DNA from: Peptoniphilus equinus
GTDB taxonomy: Bacteria; Bacillota; Clostridia; Tissierellales; Peptoniphilaceae
DNA length: 64,000 nt
Assembly (NCBI RefSeq): GCF_027921445.1
Contig: NZ_CP115667.1
Coordinates: 1,054,001 to 1,118,000, forward strand
Direction of reading: 5' to 3'
Made by a program: the position numbers and the translations under genes. Under the pieces are notes generated by a model, which was given only the letters and a program-made list of their open reading frames with translations, did not search any database and was not told the DNA's origin. The stretch's first letter is position 1; every line of letters begins with the position of its first letter. Positions 1-8,598 of this stretch are shown here, piece by piece.

Positions 1-335
1 GGAATAACGGATAAGCCGAGATTAACCGTGGCATCCACGCCGCCCATTTGTTTGGAGACGGTTGAAAATGCTCCGGCAAGTATGTAGATAATGCACATGA
101 TAATGATATTCTCATCACCGCATCCTTTGATAAAGGCATTGAACTTATCATCCATTTTGCCTTTGATCATCAAAAATGCTGCAATGATACCTATGATAAC
201 CGCTATAGGTGCTTTAAATCCATAAAACCCCATTGAATCGCCGTTAACGACCAGAGTGGTCCCTATTGCAAGATAAGAACCTATAAATAGTATAAATGGA
301 ACCAACGCCAAAAAATTAGGCTTCTTATTTTCCAT
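1..335 (-). CDS. NhaC-type Na+/H+ antiporter family protein (N-terminal part, cut by window edge)
   Basis: About 111 N-terminal residues are visible; the rest lies left of the window. The start at 335 follows a strong ribosome binding site (TAGGAGGG on the minus strand). At least three hydrophobic helices are visible, with a polar loop GKMDDKFNAFIKGCGDENI between the second and third, as in NhaC/Na_H_antiporter-type 12-TM carriers that exchange protons, Na+ or organic acids. It begins 12 bp after the upstream activator gene ends, so the two are probably co-transcribed and the activator may control this carrier. The substrate cannot be told from the fragment. Confidence 0.7.
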   Translation of the reverse strand, partial: MENKKPNFLALVPFILFIGSYLAIGTTLVVNGDSMGFYGFKAPIAVIIGIIAAFLMIKGKMDDKFNAFIKGCGDENIIIMCIIYILAGAFSTVSKQMGGVDATVNLGLSVI

Positions 336-347
336 ACTTTAACCCTC

Positions 348-1856
348 CTACATTTTATCAATTGAGTATTTTTTCATTCTGTTGATGAGTAACGTGTGCG
401 TTGTATGCAGTTTCTTGGCCGCACCTCGAATTGAGTTGGATTCTTTTAAAACCTTTTTTATGTACTGTTTTTCAAAGTTTTCCACAGCATCTTTGAGGCT
501 GCCGCTTTCCTGTTCGATCCCGACTTCATCATGATCGAACTTAATGTGTTTAGGTAGAACGTCACCGTTATTTGACAACACGACGGCGCGTTCAAGCACA
601 TTTTGGAGTTCTCTGATATTCCCCGGCCACGAATAATTTCTAAGCATATTCTTTGCCGCTTCGCTAAAGGTGATCGACGTTCTGTTATAGCGCTTACGCA
701 TTTTTTCCAAAAAATAATGGGTTAAAATATCCAAATCTTCCATACGCGCTCTCAATGGCGGTATTTCTACCGAAAAAGTATTCAGTCGGTAAAACAAATC
801 CAAACGAAATCTGCCTTCTTCGATGAGTTTAAGAAGATTTCTGTTAGTGGCCGATATGACCCGTGTGTTGACATCAATTTCCCGATTGGATCCGAGCCGT
901 CTGATTTTCCCCTCCTGAATCACACGCAACAGCTTAGCTTGAAGATGATAATTTAACTCGCCGATTTCATCCAGGAAAATAGAGCCGCCACTACACGCTT
1001 CAAAGATGCCCATCTTACCTGAAGACTTCGCCCCTGTAAAAGCTCCTTTTTCATATCCGAACAACTCCGATTCCAAAAGCTCTTCAGGAATGGCCGCGCA
1101 ATTGATGCCCATAAATTTTTCATTCGGCCTTGAATAGGAATGTATGGCTCGTGCAAACATCTCTTTTCCGGTGCCGCTCTCTCCCAAAAGGAGGATGCTC
1201 GCATCGGCATTGGCAAATAGCTTCGCCATCTCAACCGCATTGATCAAGCTCTCGGACTTGCCTACAATCTCGTCAAATGTAATATAGCTTTTCGTTGAAA
1301 AATCCGGTTCTCCAATCTCTTTTAACGTCACCAGATAGCCTATAAAAATATTTTCTTCAGAAAATAATTTGTCGGCATTCAATAAAAAATTTCTACCTTG
1401 TATCTGACAAATCTTGTTCTTGATCGTTTTATCGGCCGTACTGATCAGCTCATCCAATTCTGTATCCGAAATATGGGCGGTGATCGCCTCGCCATCTTTG
1501 ATAGTCACCAAATACTCTCGTGCAAGTTTATTGACATATTCAATTGTCCCGTTCTTACTAAGCAGCACCACCCCTTCTGAAATTAAATTGAGAACCGATT
1601 TAATTTCAATGTCTTTCTCTTCAAAACTCATGACGCCGATCTCTTCAATATGGTCGAATCCGTATACGTTTTCCCATTCCTCGTACACAGCTTCATAAAT
1701 TTCACTGGCTATTTCCGGCAATTTTAAGTAAATCACATTGCTGTAAACTTCCATCGAAAGGACCGGTATATCGTGAACCTGTAAGACCTTTAACATATCA
1801 AAAGTCAAATGCGGTCGGTTAATCTTAAATATAATTTTAACCCGTTTGATTTGCAT
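348..1856 (-). CDS. sigma-54-dependent transcriptional activator, TyrR-like (ACT-PAS-AAA-HTH)
   Basis: A 502-residue enhancer-binding protein. I chose the ATG at 1856, not the longer frame from 1934, because AGGAGGAG lies directly upstream and the protein then begins with an ACT-like domain (MQIKRVKII...) as in TyrR. A PAS domain follows (about residues 85-175), then the AAA+ domain with an intact Walker A GESGTGKE (about 225), an intact GAFTGA loop (about 271) and Walker B IFLDEIGE (about 293), and a C-terminal Fis-type helix-turn-helix ([22 protein letters not shown]). All residues needed to remodel sigma-54 polymerase are present, unlike the degenerate regulator at 15874. rpoN lies upstream and the antiporter gene directly downstream. 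The ligand is unknown; TyrR-like ACT/PAS sensors often bind aromatic or other amino acids. Confidence 0.88.
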   Translation of the reverse strand: MQIKRVKIIFKINRPHLTFDMLKVLQVHDIPVLSMEVYSNVIYLKLPEIASEIYEAVYEEWENVYGFDHIEEIGVMSFEEKDIEIKSVLNLISEGVVLLSKNGTIEYVNKLAREYLVTIKDGEAITAHISDTELDELISTADKTIKNKICQIQGRNFLLNADKLFSEENIFIGYLVTLKEIGEPDFSTKSYITFDEIVGKSESLINAVEMAKLFANADASILLLGESGTGKEMFARAIHSYSRPNEKFMGINCAAIPEELLESELFGYEKGAFTGAKSSGKMGIFEACSGGSIFLDEIGELNYHLQAKLLRVIQEGKIRRLGSNREIDVNTRVISATNRNLLKLIEEGRFRLDLFYRLNTFSVEIPPLRARMEDLDILTHYFLEKMRKRYNRTSITFSEAAKNMLRNYSWPGNIRELQNVLERAVVLSNNGDVLPKHIKFDHDEVGIEQESGSLKDAVENFEKQYIKKVLKESNSIRGAAKKLHTTHTLLINRMKKYSIDKM

Positions 1857-2298
1857 GACTCCTCCTGTGTTCTCATCAAATATATTAGCAAATTTCATGC
1901 CATATATGCCGCTGTATAATACCTCATTTAGCATGATTAAAATCGTACCATTGGAATAATATTAAACCACTATGCTGATGTAGTAACCGTCGACAAATTA
2001 TGTGGATTATATTTAAACCAAAACGGAATAAAATAATTCCATTTTTGCCGTTTAAACTGCCACAACTCGCATAAAAACTCATTCATAAATCAAATTACTC
2101 ACTGTGAGCGCGCCCCTTCTCGTTCGTCGTAAACACTCCAGCCTACGACGTCTTCAGATGGAATCTGACGTCATCCGAACATGACAACATCCTTAAACTC
2201 GGCCATAGGTAGTTTGGTACGACTTTGCTTTTCATCACTCTTGAAACTGCGGTGCCTATGCCGGCGCCACAATCTTTGAAAAACTTTCCACTTCATCT
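1857..2298. other. non-coding interval with stem-loops between rpoN and the activator gene
   Basis: No convincing gene. Two adjacent stem-loops are visible: CGTCGTA (2125-2131) with TACGACG (2144-2150), and an imperfect hairpin 2147-2172 (GACGTC..TCAGA / TCTGA..GACGTC). A third potential stem (GGTGCC / GGCGCC) lies near 2252-2269. None is followed by a good T-tract, so I do not call terminators. I found no sigma-54 promoter with correct spacing for the activator gene. Confidence 0.4.
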
Positions 2299-3591
2299 TT
2301 AAACCGTCCGATCATCTCTGCGCCGCATTTGAGATGACGGTATGTGCATCGCATCACGATATTTTTGAACAGTTCTGCGTTTGATGGTAATGCCCTCTTC
2401 ATTCAGCAGTGCAACCAATTTGTTGTCTGAGAGAGGATGAACTTTGTCTTCGGCGTCAATCCGGTGTTTAATTCTATGTTTTATGTAGTCTTGAGAGACG
2501 CTGTTGTGTAACGTCATGGGTGTAAATAAATCCTTTAAAGGCATGACACCTTGATAATATTCCAAGTATTTTCCTTTGACTGCTCTTGAGACCGTGGAAA
2601 TGGAAAGGCTTAACACATCTGCCACATCTTTCATCCTAAGAGGTTGTAATGGGAGGTTGTATATAAAGAAGTCTTTTTGGTATGTAATGATGTATGCCGC
2701 CACATCCCTCAGCGTTTGATTCCTCATATCGACGGACTTCATAATCAGGGCACTTCGATTTAATCTGTTATGTAAATAGGCTTTCGTGTCCTCGTCAATA
2801 TTTTGAGAAAGCAGGTTCAAATAATAGTCATTCAAGTGAATAGTCTTCTCCAAATCCATATGTATAGCAATGTCTTGGCGTGCCACGCTGACAAATATTT
2901 CCGGAATGACATACTCAACGGTTCTATCTCCTTGGTAGACCTGTCCCGGTTTCGGATTGAGCCTTTTTATGGTTGCAGTTAAACTCTGCACCTCGCTTAT
3001 AGATAGGCCCATTTGTTTCGCAATCTTCTGCCATTTATTTTGCGCGATATCTTCCAAATGGTCTTGGATCAACCGAACTAATACGGTATCGGAGCGATCA
3101 ATTTGACTGATGAGACATTCCGACAAGTGCCGTGCACCCACCCCTGGCGGATCCAACGTCAACAGTATGCTGTGCGCGTTTGCCACACGCGCTTCAGGCT
3201 GCAACAACACGTCGGCGACCTCGTCAAGAGACATCGTTAGATACCCCGACTCGTCTAAATTCAAAATTAAGTAATGGATGATAAGCCGTATATCGCGCTC
3301 CACATCCAAGTCCCTAAGTTGCGACAACAAATAGTCCTGCAACCCCTCAGCGTTGTAAGCAAGCTCTTCTATCGGATTATCCCCATACGTGACGCTTTGA
3401 AGTGAGGATTTTAAACGGTTCACATAGTTGTCTTGCTCCAATCTCGATGTGAAATCCAACATCACATTCTCTTCGCTCTCCTCTTTTAAGAATCGATCCA
3501 GCTCAAAGATATTCATGGAAAGTACTTCCAGGGATTGGATGAATTTTGTGGAGATATTTAATTTCGGTTGCATTTGTAAATCCAATTTCAT
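2299..3591 (-). CDS. rpoN: RNA polymerase sigma-54 factor
   Basis: About 430 residues. The N-terminus (MKLDLQMQPKLNISTKFIQSL) is the Gln/Leu-rich activator-interacting region I; the core-binding region and the C-terminal helix-turn-helix follow. The RpoN box reads KRRTVQKYRD (family ARRTVAKYRE) near the C-terminus and recognises the -24 element. The ATG at 3591 is preferred over 3597 because the GGTGAG site abuts the first ATG. It supplies the sigma factor required by the intact activator at 348. It sits as a single gene between the YczE-like terminator and the structured interval; an extended -10 lies directly upstream. Confidence 0.93.
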   Translation of the reverse strand: MKLDLQMQPKLNISTKFIQSLEVLSMNIFELDRFLKEESEENVMLDFTSRLEQDNYVNRLKSSLQSVTYGDNPIEELAYNAEGLQDYLLSQLRDLDVERDIRLIIHYLILNLDESGYLTMSLDEVADVLLQPEARVANAHSILLTLDPPGVGARHLSECLISQIDRSDTVLVRLIQDHLEDIAQNKWQKIAKQMGLSISEVQSLTATIKRLNPKPGQVYQGDRTVEYVIPEIFVSVARQDIAIHMDLEKTIHLNDYYLNLLSQNIDEDTKAYLHNRLNRSALIMKSVDMRNQTLRDVAAYIITYQKDFFIYNLPLQPLRMKDVADVLSLSISTVSRAVKGKYLEYYQGVMPLKDLFTPMTLHNSVSQDYIKHRIKHRIDAEDKVHPLSDNKLVALLNEEGITIKRRTVQKYRDAMHIPSSQMRRRDDRTV

Positions 3592-3609
3592 AATCATCTC
3601 ACCAACAAA

Positions 3610-3618
3610 ATTATATCA
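3610..3618 (-). promoter_or_regulatory. probable extended -10 promoter of rpoN
   Basis: On the minus strand TGATATAAT (TGn plus a perfect TATAAT) lies about 20 bp upstream of the rpoN start. No good -35 is present at 16-18 bp, which fits an extended -10 promoter. The implied leader is very short, with the start near the GGTGAG ribosome binding site. Confidence 0.45.
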
Positions 3619-3703
3619 CACCCCATCCTTCAAATTGACTACTCAAGTTCTCTTTAAATAATCTGCCGGCAACGCTTCAACCCCATCTAGGACAGGTTCC
3701 AAT

Positions 3704-3732
3704 AAAAAAACGGACTTCCTAGCTGAAATCCG
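3704..3732 (-). terminator. intrinsic terminator of the oxidoreductase/transporter operon
   Basis: On the minus strand CGGATTTC-agctag-GAAGTCCG (8-bp stem, one G-U) is followed directly by seven T. It lies 30 bp beyond the stop of the YczE-like gene. Confidence 0.8.
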
Positions 3733-3761
3733 CTCTACTTTGAAATAATATATTTACGTCT

Positions 3762-4451
3762 TCACTCATCTTTAGGCCTGATCGCCGCTAAATCGTTCAT
3801 CGTCTGTCCAAATCGGGTCGCGCAGACAAAGTCATAACGCTGTGTGAACCAATCCATATATTTGCCCATCAGCCAGCCATTAAAGGCCATCATAAAGATG
3901 GTACCGATTCCCACACCGACTAAGCGCTGCAAAAAGACAAAGGTTAGCGACAACGAGCTCAGCACCATGATCAAGTCACAAACTGTTTTGACCCATCGCA
4001 CGGGTTTTCCTGTAAAAAGTGCCAAGTCTTTAACCACGACATCAAACGGCATGAGGGGCATCGCCGATAGGATAAACAATGTGGCACCGCAGCAAATTGC
4101 GATCCATCCGAGGGCAAAATAAAATAATTTAAAGGTCAACGCATCCGGCAAAAACATAATAACACTATCCGCACCATCCACCATCACTCCAAACACAAAT
4201 CCCACAAGAAACGAAATGGTATAGGAAGCTTTCGGTTGCTTGGTAATCATCATCACAATGCATAACACTACCGATTGAACGATAAAGTTCATCATGCCGA
4301 ATGAGATGTCCGGAACTATAGTATTCAATACTTTCGGCAGTGAACTTAATGTGGCAATGCCAAAATCCGATTTGACCAATAGGGACAACGATATACTGTT
4401 GATGCACATGGCCAGAGTAAAGGCAACTTCTTTAGAAAATTTCTTTTTCAT
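3762..4451 (-). CDS. YczE-like integral membrane protein
   Basis: A 229-residue protein with about six hydrophobic segments, including SYTISFLVGFVFGVMVDG and CGATLFILSAMPLMPFDVVVKD, a pattern I associate with the YczE/YitT-type membrane family. The start at 4451 (MKKKFSKEVAF) is preferred over the longer frame from 4532: it is 4 nt from the stop of the upstream transporter gene and implies translational coupling, and the extra 27 residues overlap that gene. It is the last gene of the three-gene operon and ends at a terminator. The function of the family is unknown; a transport or accessory role beside the anion transporter is inference. Confidence 0.65.
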   Translation of the reverse strand: MKKKFSKEVAFTLAMCINSISLSLLVKSDFGIATLSSLPKVLNTIVPDISFGMMNFIVQSVVLCIVMMITKQPKASYTISFLVGFVFGVMVDGADSVIMFLPDALTFKLFYFALGWIAICCGATLFILSAMPLMPFDVVVKDLALFTGKPVRWVKTVCDLIMVLSSLSLTFVFLQRLVGVGIGTIFMMAFNGWLMGKYMDWFTQRYDFVCATRFGQTMNDLAAIRPKDE

Positions 4452-4455
4452 ATAC

Positions 4456-5925
4456 TTATAATAACATTGCGCCGATAGGATAGCCAACAAAGGTAGCAAT
4501 GACAACAGAAATAAACATTGCAATGAAGCCATAGATCATCATCTGCGTCGTAGTGGTCCACCCTGACGAACCGGCAATGGCCACACAAGGCATAGCCGGC
4601 GGTGTGGCGAAAGCATAAGCCGCCATCATACCGATATTCACAATTAAGGAAGCCACATTCACTCCCTCAATATTGGCGGTGACTGTCAGCGCAGCTGCTG
4701 ATACTACCGTGGCGGTAACCATGTTCGAAGACAAATTGGTTTGCACTGCAGCCCATAAGGTAAAGACTAAAACCATAACGATCACAGGCAAGTTCGCTGT
4801 GAGTGGTGCCAATCTGTCGGATATCCACGCCGTGACACCAATATCACCATTCGTAATGGCAGATCCCAACGCCGTTGTGCCCGCGCACATAATGACAGAC
4901 GACCATGAGACCCCTTTGCTCATAGCTTCTGAAAAATTCAAAATCGGCTTGCCCTTGTCAGTGAGGATACACAGAATCACTAAGCCTAAAAGAGGCGGAA
5001 ACGCCGTACCCAGCGCATCAATTTTAGTTACTACGTTAAAGATGAGGCCTGTGGTAATTACAGGTGTGATCAAACTTGGCAGAACCCACAGGGCAACGAC
5101 GAGAATAAAAACCCACAACACAATTTTCTCTGCTCGAGTCGTTTTTCCCCTCACGCCGGTAATCCGAGCGGCATCAAATTTGGCAAAAGCAGATGTGTCC
5201 GGTTTCAATAGATATTTAAACGTCAAAATAACCAACCCCGCAGATATCAGCCCCACCGGAATTGCACTGGCCATATAGGGACCATAATTAATGGCTCGCC
5301 CATACATTTCTGAATAAGTACTCATGGCGAGTATGGGAAAGACGTGAGCAATTGGCGTCATGCCGGAAGAGATTCCGCACATAATCACCGTACCCATCAT
5401 CAACATGCCGGCAAATTTATGGCCTTTTTCAAGTTCCAACAGCGCATAAATTTCTTCCAAGATCGGCAAATAGACAAAGAATAATACTGTCGGCGAAATA
5501 AAACTGCCAATGAACAGAATGCTTGCAAAATATAAGGTCACAAAAATCCAAGGTCCACGCGACGCAATCGAGGAAGAAATAAAGGCGACGGCCGTACGCT
5601 TAATATACGTCGTCTGAGATAAGCTGTAAGTAACCACAAAGGTGAAGATCAAAAAGACAAATGTCGACCCACCATATGCACCTGCCAGTATCGACGCAAA
5701 ATTTAATTCCGGCACAAATGCCAGTGCACCAATCAACAAAATCGACGGCCAATCAATGGACACCGTCAACCATAGAATGAGAACACCTGCAAAAATGCCC
5801 AATACCTGCATCCCTGACGGAGATAACCCGGGAAAAGCCGGAACATACCGCCCGGCAAACATCAATACTAACGCAATGAGAATCGTCACAAAACGACCCA
5901 TACTTTTGTCTTGCTTCATTGTCAT
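4456..5925 (-). CDS. SLC13/DASS-type anion:Na+ symporter family permease
   Basis: A 489-residue polytopic protein with about 12 hydrophobic segments. The repeat motif near the C-terminus (QTNLSSNMVTATVVSAAALTV) resembles the SNT substrate/sodium motif of divalent anion:Na+ symporters, which import dicarboxylates, citrate or sulfate. GMTPIAHVFPILAMS in the first half may be the matching repeat. Two ATGs (5925 and 5919) both suit the AGGGGGAG site. It starts 10 bp after the FAD-oxidoreductase stop and ends 4 nt before the YczE-like gene, so the three form an operon. The transported anion is probably the substrate or product of the oxidoreductase, but it cannot be named. Confidence 0.75.
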   Translation of the reverse strand: MTMKQDKSMGRFVTILIALVLMFAGRYVPAFPGLSPSGMQVLGIFAGVLILWLTVSIDWPSILLIGALAFVPELNFASILAGAYGGSTFVFLIFTFVVTYSLSQTTYIKRTAVAFISSSIASRGPWIFVTLYFASILFIGSFISPTVLFFVYLPILEEIYALLELEKGHKFAGMLMMGTVIMCGISSGMTPIAHVFPILAMSTYSEMYGRAINYGPYMASAIPVGLISAGLVILTFKYLLKPDTSAFAKFDAARITGVRGKTTRAEKIVLWVFILVVALWVLPSLITPVITTGLIFNVVTKIDALGTAFPPLLGLVILCILTDKGKPILNFSEAMSKGVSWSSVIMCAGTTALGSAITNGDIGVTAWISDRLAPLTANLPVIVMVLVFTLWAAVQTNLSSNMVTATVVSAAALTVTANIEGVNVASLIVNIGMMAAYAFATPPAMPCVAIAGSSGWTTTTQMMIYGFIAMFISVVIATFVGYPIGAMLL

Positions 5926-5934
5926 ACGCTCCCC

Positions 5935-7185
5935 CTAAATTAAAGCATGTTGCTCACGTAAAATAGTTTGTATCTCTTGACAGTTCAACTGACCACGTTG
6001 GGCATAGTGTGAAGCCATGACACCGGCCGCATGGCCTGTGGCAAATCCGGTGCCCATGACACGCAGCGATGCCAAAGCAAGGGAATCACAGGAGATTGTT
6101 CTGCCCGCTGCAAATAGATTACACAAGTCCTTGCTGATTAGCGCGCCCATGGGAATGTCGAACCAGTCATTGTCTTTCACATCCATATAAATCAAGCCGG
6201 ATGAAGAGTGAATTTCAGCCGGCCAACCGGCCCGGGCAACAACCTCATCGGACTTTTTACAAGCCATGATATCTTCCCCCCTCACAGTCACCTTGCCGCG
6301 CATCCGTCGTGCTTCACGAATTCCAATCACAGGAGCCGTTGCAGATAGGTAGGTTCGTTCAAAACCTTGGGCATATGTCTGAAGGGCGTCGGTGTAGGCA
6401 TGAGCCTTCTTACGCAAGATCATCATTGAGGCGGTCAACTCCGGCCCGCTTAGATTGCGGATGGAAACACTGGGAATGGTTAAAAATCCATACGTATCAT
6501 CCGCCACCTTTACAATGAGACCTTTCTCTTTATCCAGACTCGATATACCCTCCTCTTTTCCCTTTTGTATAGCCTCTGTAAGCAGGGACATGACAATCTC
6601 TCCTCTGGGTATATTTTCCAACCATGCAGCCAAGGAAGACTGCTGGACTTCTCCCTGTTCATTGCCCCAATCCGTCTTTAGACCTGCCATATGAATCAGG
6701 TTGCCATTGCCCGTCGCATCAATAAACGAGGTAGCCATCACCAGGGTGTCCTCTTCGTCATCATGTATAGTGATTGAGTTTATTTTACCATGTTCCACTT
6801 GAACTGAAACCACCGACGTGTATAAACGATAATCGACAGACGACGCTTCCAAGAGATCATCCAATACCAGCTTGAGCACCTCCGGATGAAACCGCACCGA
6901 GGCATTGCCCGTACTTGGTGAAATCGTATAGCAAATATCTTCGCCATAGGCTTTTAATCGCTGCAAGACTTCATCGCCGATACCAAAAACAACTTGTTGC
7001 GGCACATCACCCTTCGTATAAAACCCGCAATAAGCCGATACCCATGAATTTGTCGCTTCACCACCAAAGGCACCATGCCGCTCAATTAATAGCGTCTTAG
7101 AACCATTACGGCTTGCAGCCAGTGCTGCGGCTACACCGGCACTGCCGCCTCCTGCAACAACCACATCAAATTTTAATTGCTTCAT
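5935..7185 (-). CDS. FAD-dependent oxidoreductase (FAD_oxidored type)
   Basis: A 416-residue flavoprotein. The start at 7185 (MKQLKFDVVVAGGGSAG) is chosen over 7218 because GGGAGG precedes it and the dinucleotide-binding GGGSAGVAAALAASRNG then sits at the N-terminus. ERHGAFGGEATNSWV follows the first beta-alpha-beta unit, and a second FAD contact (LFAAGRTISCDSLALASLRVMGTGFATGHAAG) lies at the C-terminus, as in the FAD_oxidored family of single-component flavoenzymes. It heads the operon with an SLC13-type importer and a YczE-like protein, pointing to oxidation or reduction of an imported organic acid. A TATAAT-like -10 is at 7217-7222 (minus) with a poor -35. The substrate is unknown. Confidence 0.75.
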   Translation of the reverse strand: MKQLKFDVVVAGGGSAGVAAALAASRNGSKTLLIERHGAFGGEATNSWVSAYCGFYTKGDVPQQVVFGIGDEVLQRLKAYGEDICYTISPSTGNASVRFHPEVLKLVLDDLLEASSVDYRLYTSVVSVQVEHGKINSITIHDDEEDTLVMATSFIDATGNGNLIHMAGLKTDWGNEQGEVQQSSLAAWLENIPRGEIVMSLLTEAIQKGKEEGISSLDKEKGLIVKVADDTYGFLTIPSVSIRNLSGPELTASMMILRKKAHAYTDALQTYAQGFERTYLSATAPVIGIREARRMRGKVTVRGEDIMACKKSDEVVARAGWPAEIHSSSGLIYMDVKDNDWFDIPMGALISKDLCNLFAAGRTISCDSLALASLRVMGTGFATGHAAGVMASHYAQRGQLNCQEIQTILREQHALI

Positions 7186-7218
7186 AATGCCCTCCCTCTG
7201 CCGTCTTGATTGTACCAT

Positions 7219-7645
7219 TATATTAAAAAATACCGTTATCCTAAATTCATAATTTATATAATACCTAATCGATTATTACTATGCACATCATCCATAGCGT
7301 AAAAATTCTCATTTACCTTTTGCCAAGGTAAAGCACACATTGATTCCGCCATGGAGTTTTTGTGTCTCGTTTCGTACCCAAACTAAACAGAACCCCCGGT
7401 ATAACTCGAAGGTTCTGTGGATAGAAAAAGAATTGCGCTACTCCAAGGATTCAGATTATGGAGCACCCCCTATAGTCTGAATCAGGTATGTAAATTCTTT
7501 TTCAATCGAAAAAAGTGGATAGTAAACGCCATGGTCCCTTGATTAGCTAGCCGCAGCCAAAATCGGTTCCCTTTTGACTATACATCTCAAAACCGTGATA
7601 CGAATAGACCAATCCCAATAAAAACAAAAAGAGGCACCACCGATA
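7219..7645. other. structured non-coding interval upstream of the FAD operon
   Basis: No gene is visible in 427 bp. A two-tier inverted repeat spans 7424-7503: outer arms GAAAAAGAATT (7424-7434) and AATTCTTTTTC (7493-7503), inner arms of 12 bp (7448-7459 with 7472-7483, one G-T). A smaller stem, CAGAACC (7388-7394) with GGTTCTG (7411-7417), lies beside it. It could be a leader RNA or a decayed mobile-element end. A possible -10 for the FAD operon is at 7217-7222. Confidence 0.45.
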
Positions 7646-8485
7646 TCACGCCATGCCGGTAAATACTTTGATATGCTTTATGGCATTCTCATACATACCC
7701 TCTGTCATTGCCTCGTTCAATCCGAAATAATCCGGCTTCACAGCACTTGAAAGATAGTTGTCGGCAAACTGTGTCACCTTGTTAAAGCTTGCCGTACCTA
7801 TATTAATCTTGGCAATCCCAAGAGATACAGCTTTGCGAAAATCATCATCTGAAAGGCCTGATCCCCCATGAAGCACCAAGGGTATTTGTGCACGCTCATT
7901 AATCGCATCCAGTATGTCAAAGGCAAGTTCAGGCGCCGTCGGATAGTCACCGTGTGCATTGCCGATGGCTACAGCAAGGGCCGATATCCCGGTTTTCTCA
8001 CAGAATTCCCGGGCAAGATCGGGATTGGTACACTGTATGCCGTGATCACTCAAACCGTCCTCACTGCCTCCGACTAAGCCGAGCTCACCCTCAACCGACG
8101 CGCCATAGGTCTTGGCACGTGCCACCACTTGCCGTGTTCCTTGTATATTGACATCAAAAGTATCCATAGAACCGTCGTACATCACCGATGTGAACCCCAG
8201 CTCAAGAGCTTTGGTAATGACGTGCATACTTCGACTATGATCCATATTAACCGCCACGTCCACCGTCGCTTCTTTGGCGGCACTCACCATAGCCGGTCCG
8301 ATATATTCCAACGGTGAATAGTGCAGCAGCCTTTCTGCGATCTGTATAATGATCGGCTTGTTAAGCGCCTCTGCAGCCTGAACCGCGCCTCGGATCATCT
8401 CCAGGCTGCCCACATTAAATGCCGGAATGCAACTGCTGTCACGCCACGCCCTTTGAACGAGGTACTCCATAGTTACTAAACTCAT
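7646..8485 (-). CDS. class II (zinc) fructose-bisphosphate aldolase family protein
   Basis: A 279-residue TIM-barrel aldolase of the FbaA/GatY/KbaY type. Visible motifs are NMDHS (catalytic/zinc DH), VEGELG, IGNAHGDYP (zinc His) and LHGGSGL with INIGTA (phosphate and metal loops). Classical members retro-aldol cleave ketose phosphates to DHAP plus an aldehyde. It is the last gene of the acid-sugar operon, after the GntP permease, so it probably cleaves a phosphorylated oxo-acid sugar made by the DUF1537 kinases and not fructose bisphosphate. The exact substrate is inference. Confidence 0.82.
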   Translation of the reverse strand: MSLVTMEYLVQRAWRDSSCIPAFNVGSLEMIRGAVQAAEALNKPIIIQIAERLLHYSPLEYIGPAMVSAAKEATVDVAVNMDHSRSMHVITKALELGFTSVMYDGSMDTFDVNIQGTRQVVARAKTYGASVEGELGLVGGSEDGLSDHGIQCTNPDLAREFCEKTGISALAVAIGNAHGDYPTAPELAFDILDAINERAQIPLVLHGGSGLSDDDFRKAVSLGIAKINIGTASFNKVTQFADNYLSSAVKPDYFGLNEAMTEGMYENAIKHIKVFTGMA

Positions 8486-8535
8486 ATTATCAACTCACTT
8501 TCTCAGCATTCTCACTATGCCTAGCTATATAAGGA

Positions 8536-8560
8536 CAGGCACCGCGGCGTGCGGTGCCTG
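8536..8560 (-). terminator. strong stem-loop between permease and aldolase genes (terminator or processing hairpin)
   Basis: A perfect 10-bp GC-rich stem, CAGGCACCGC-(5 nt)-GCGGTGCCTG, lies in the 113-bp gap between the permease and aldolase genes. The following minus-strand bases (TCCTTATATAG) are a poor U-tract, so it may stabilise mRNA or cause only partial termination. Confidence 0.5.
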
Positions 8561-8598
8561 CATGATAAGCATTGTATGACCAATCAGTCTAATACCAT

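Noticed and set aside
2046-2062. sigma-54-like site (minus TGGCAG...GGCA) upstream of the activator gene
   Set aside because: GG and GC are 11 bp apart, not the strict 10, and the -12 part is poor.
4673-5278. Long antisense ORF (201 codons) opposite the anion transporter
   Set aside because: Shadow frame of a GC-richer membrane-protein gene; no ribosome binding site or motif.
7180-7205. GG-N10-GC pattern (minus) at the FAD-oxidoreductase start
   Set aside because: It overlaps the ribosome binding site and would start transcription inside the gene; chance G-rich match.
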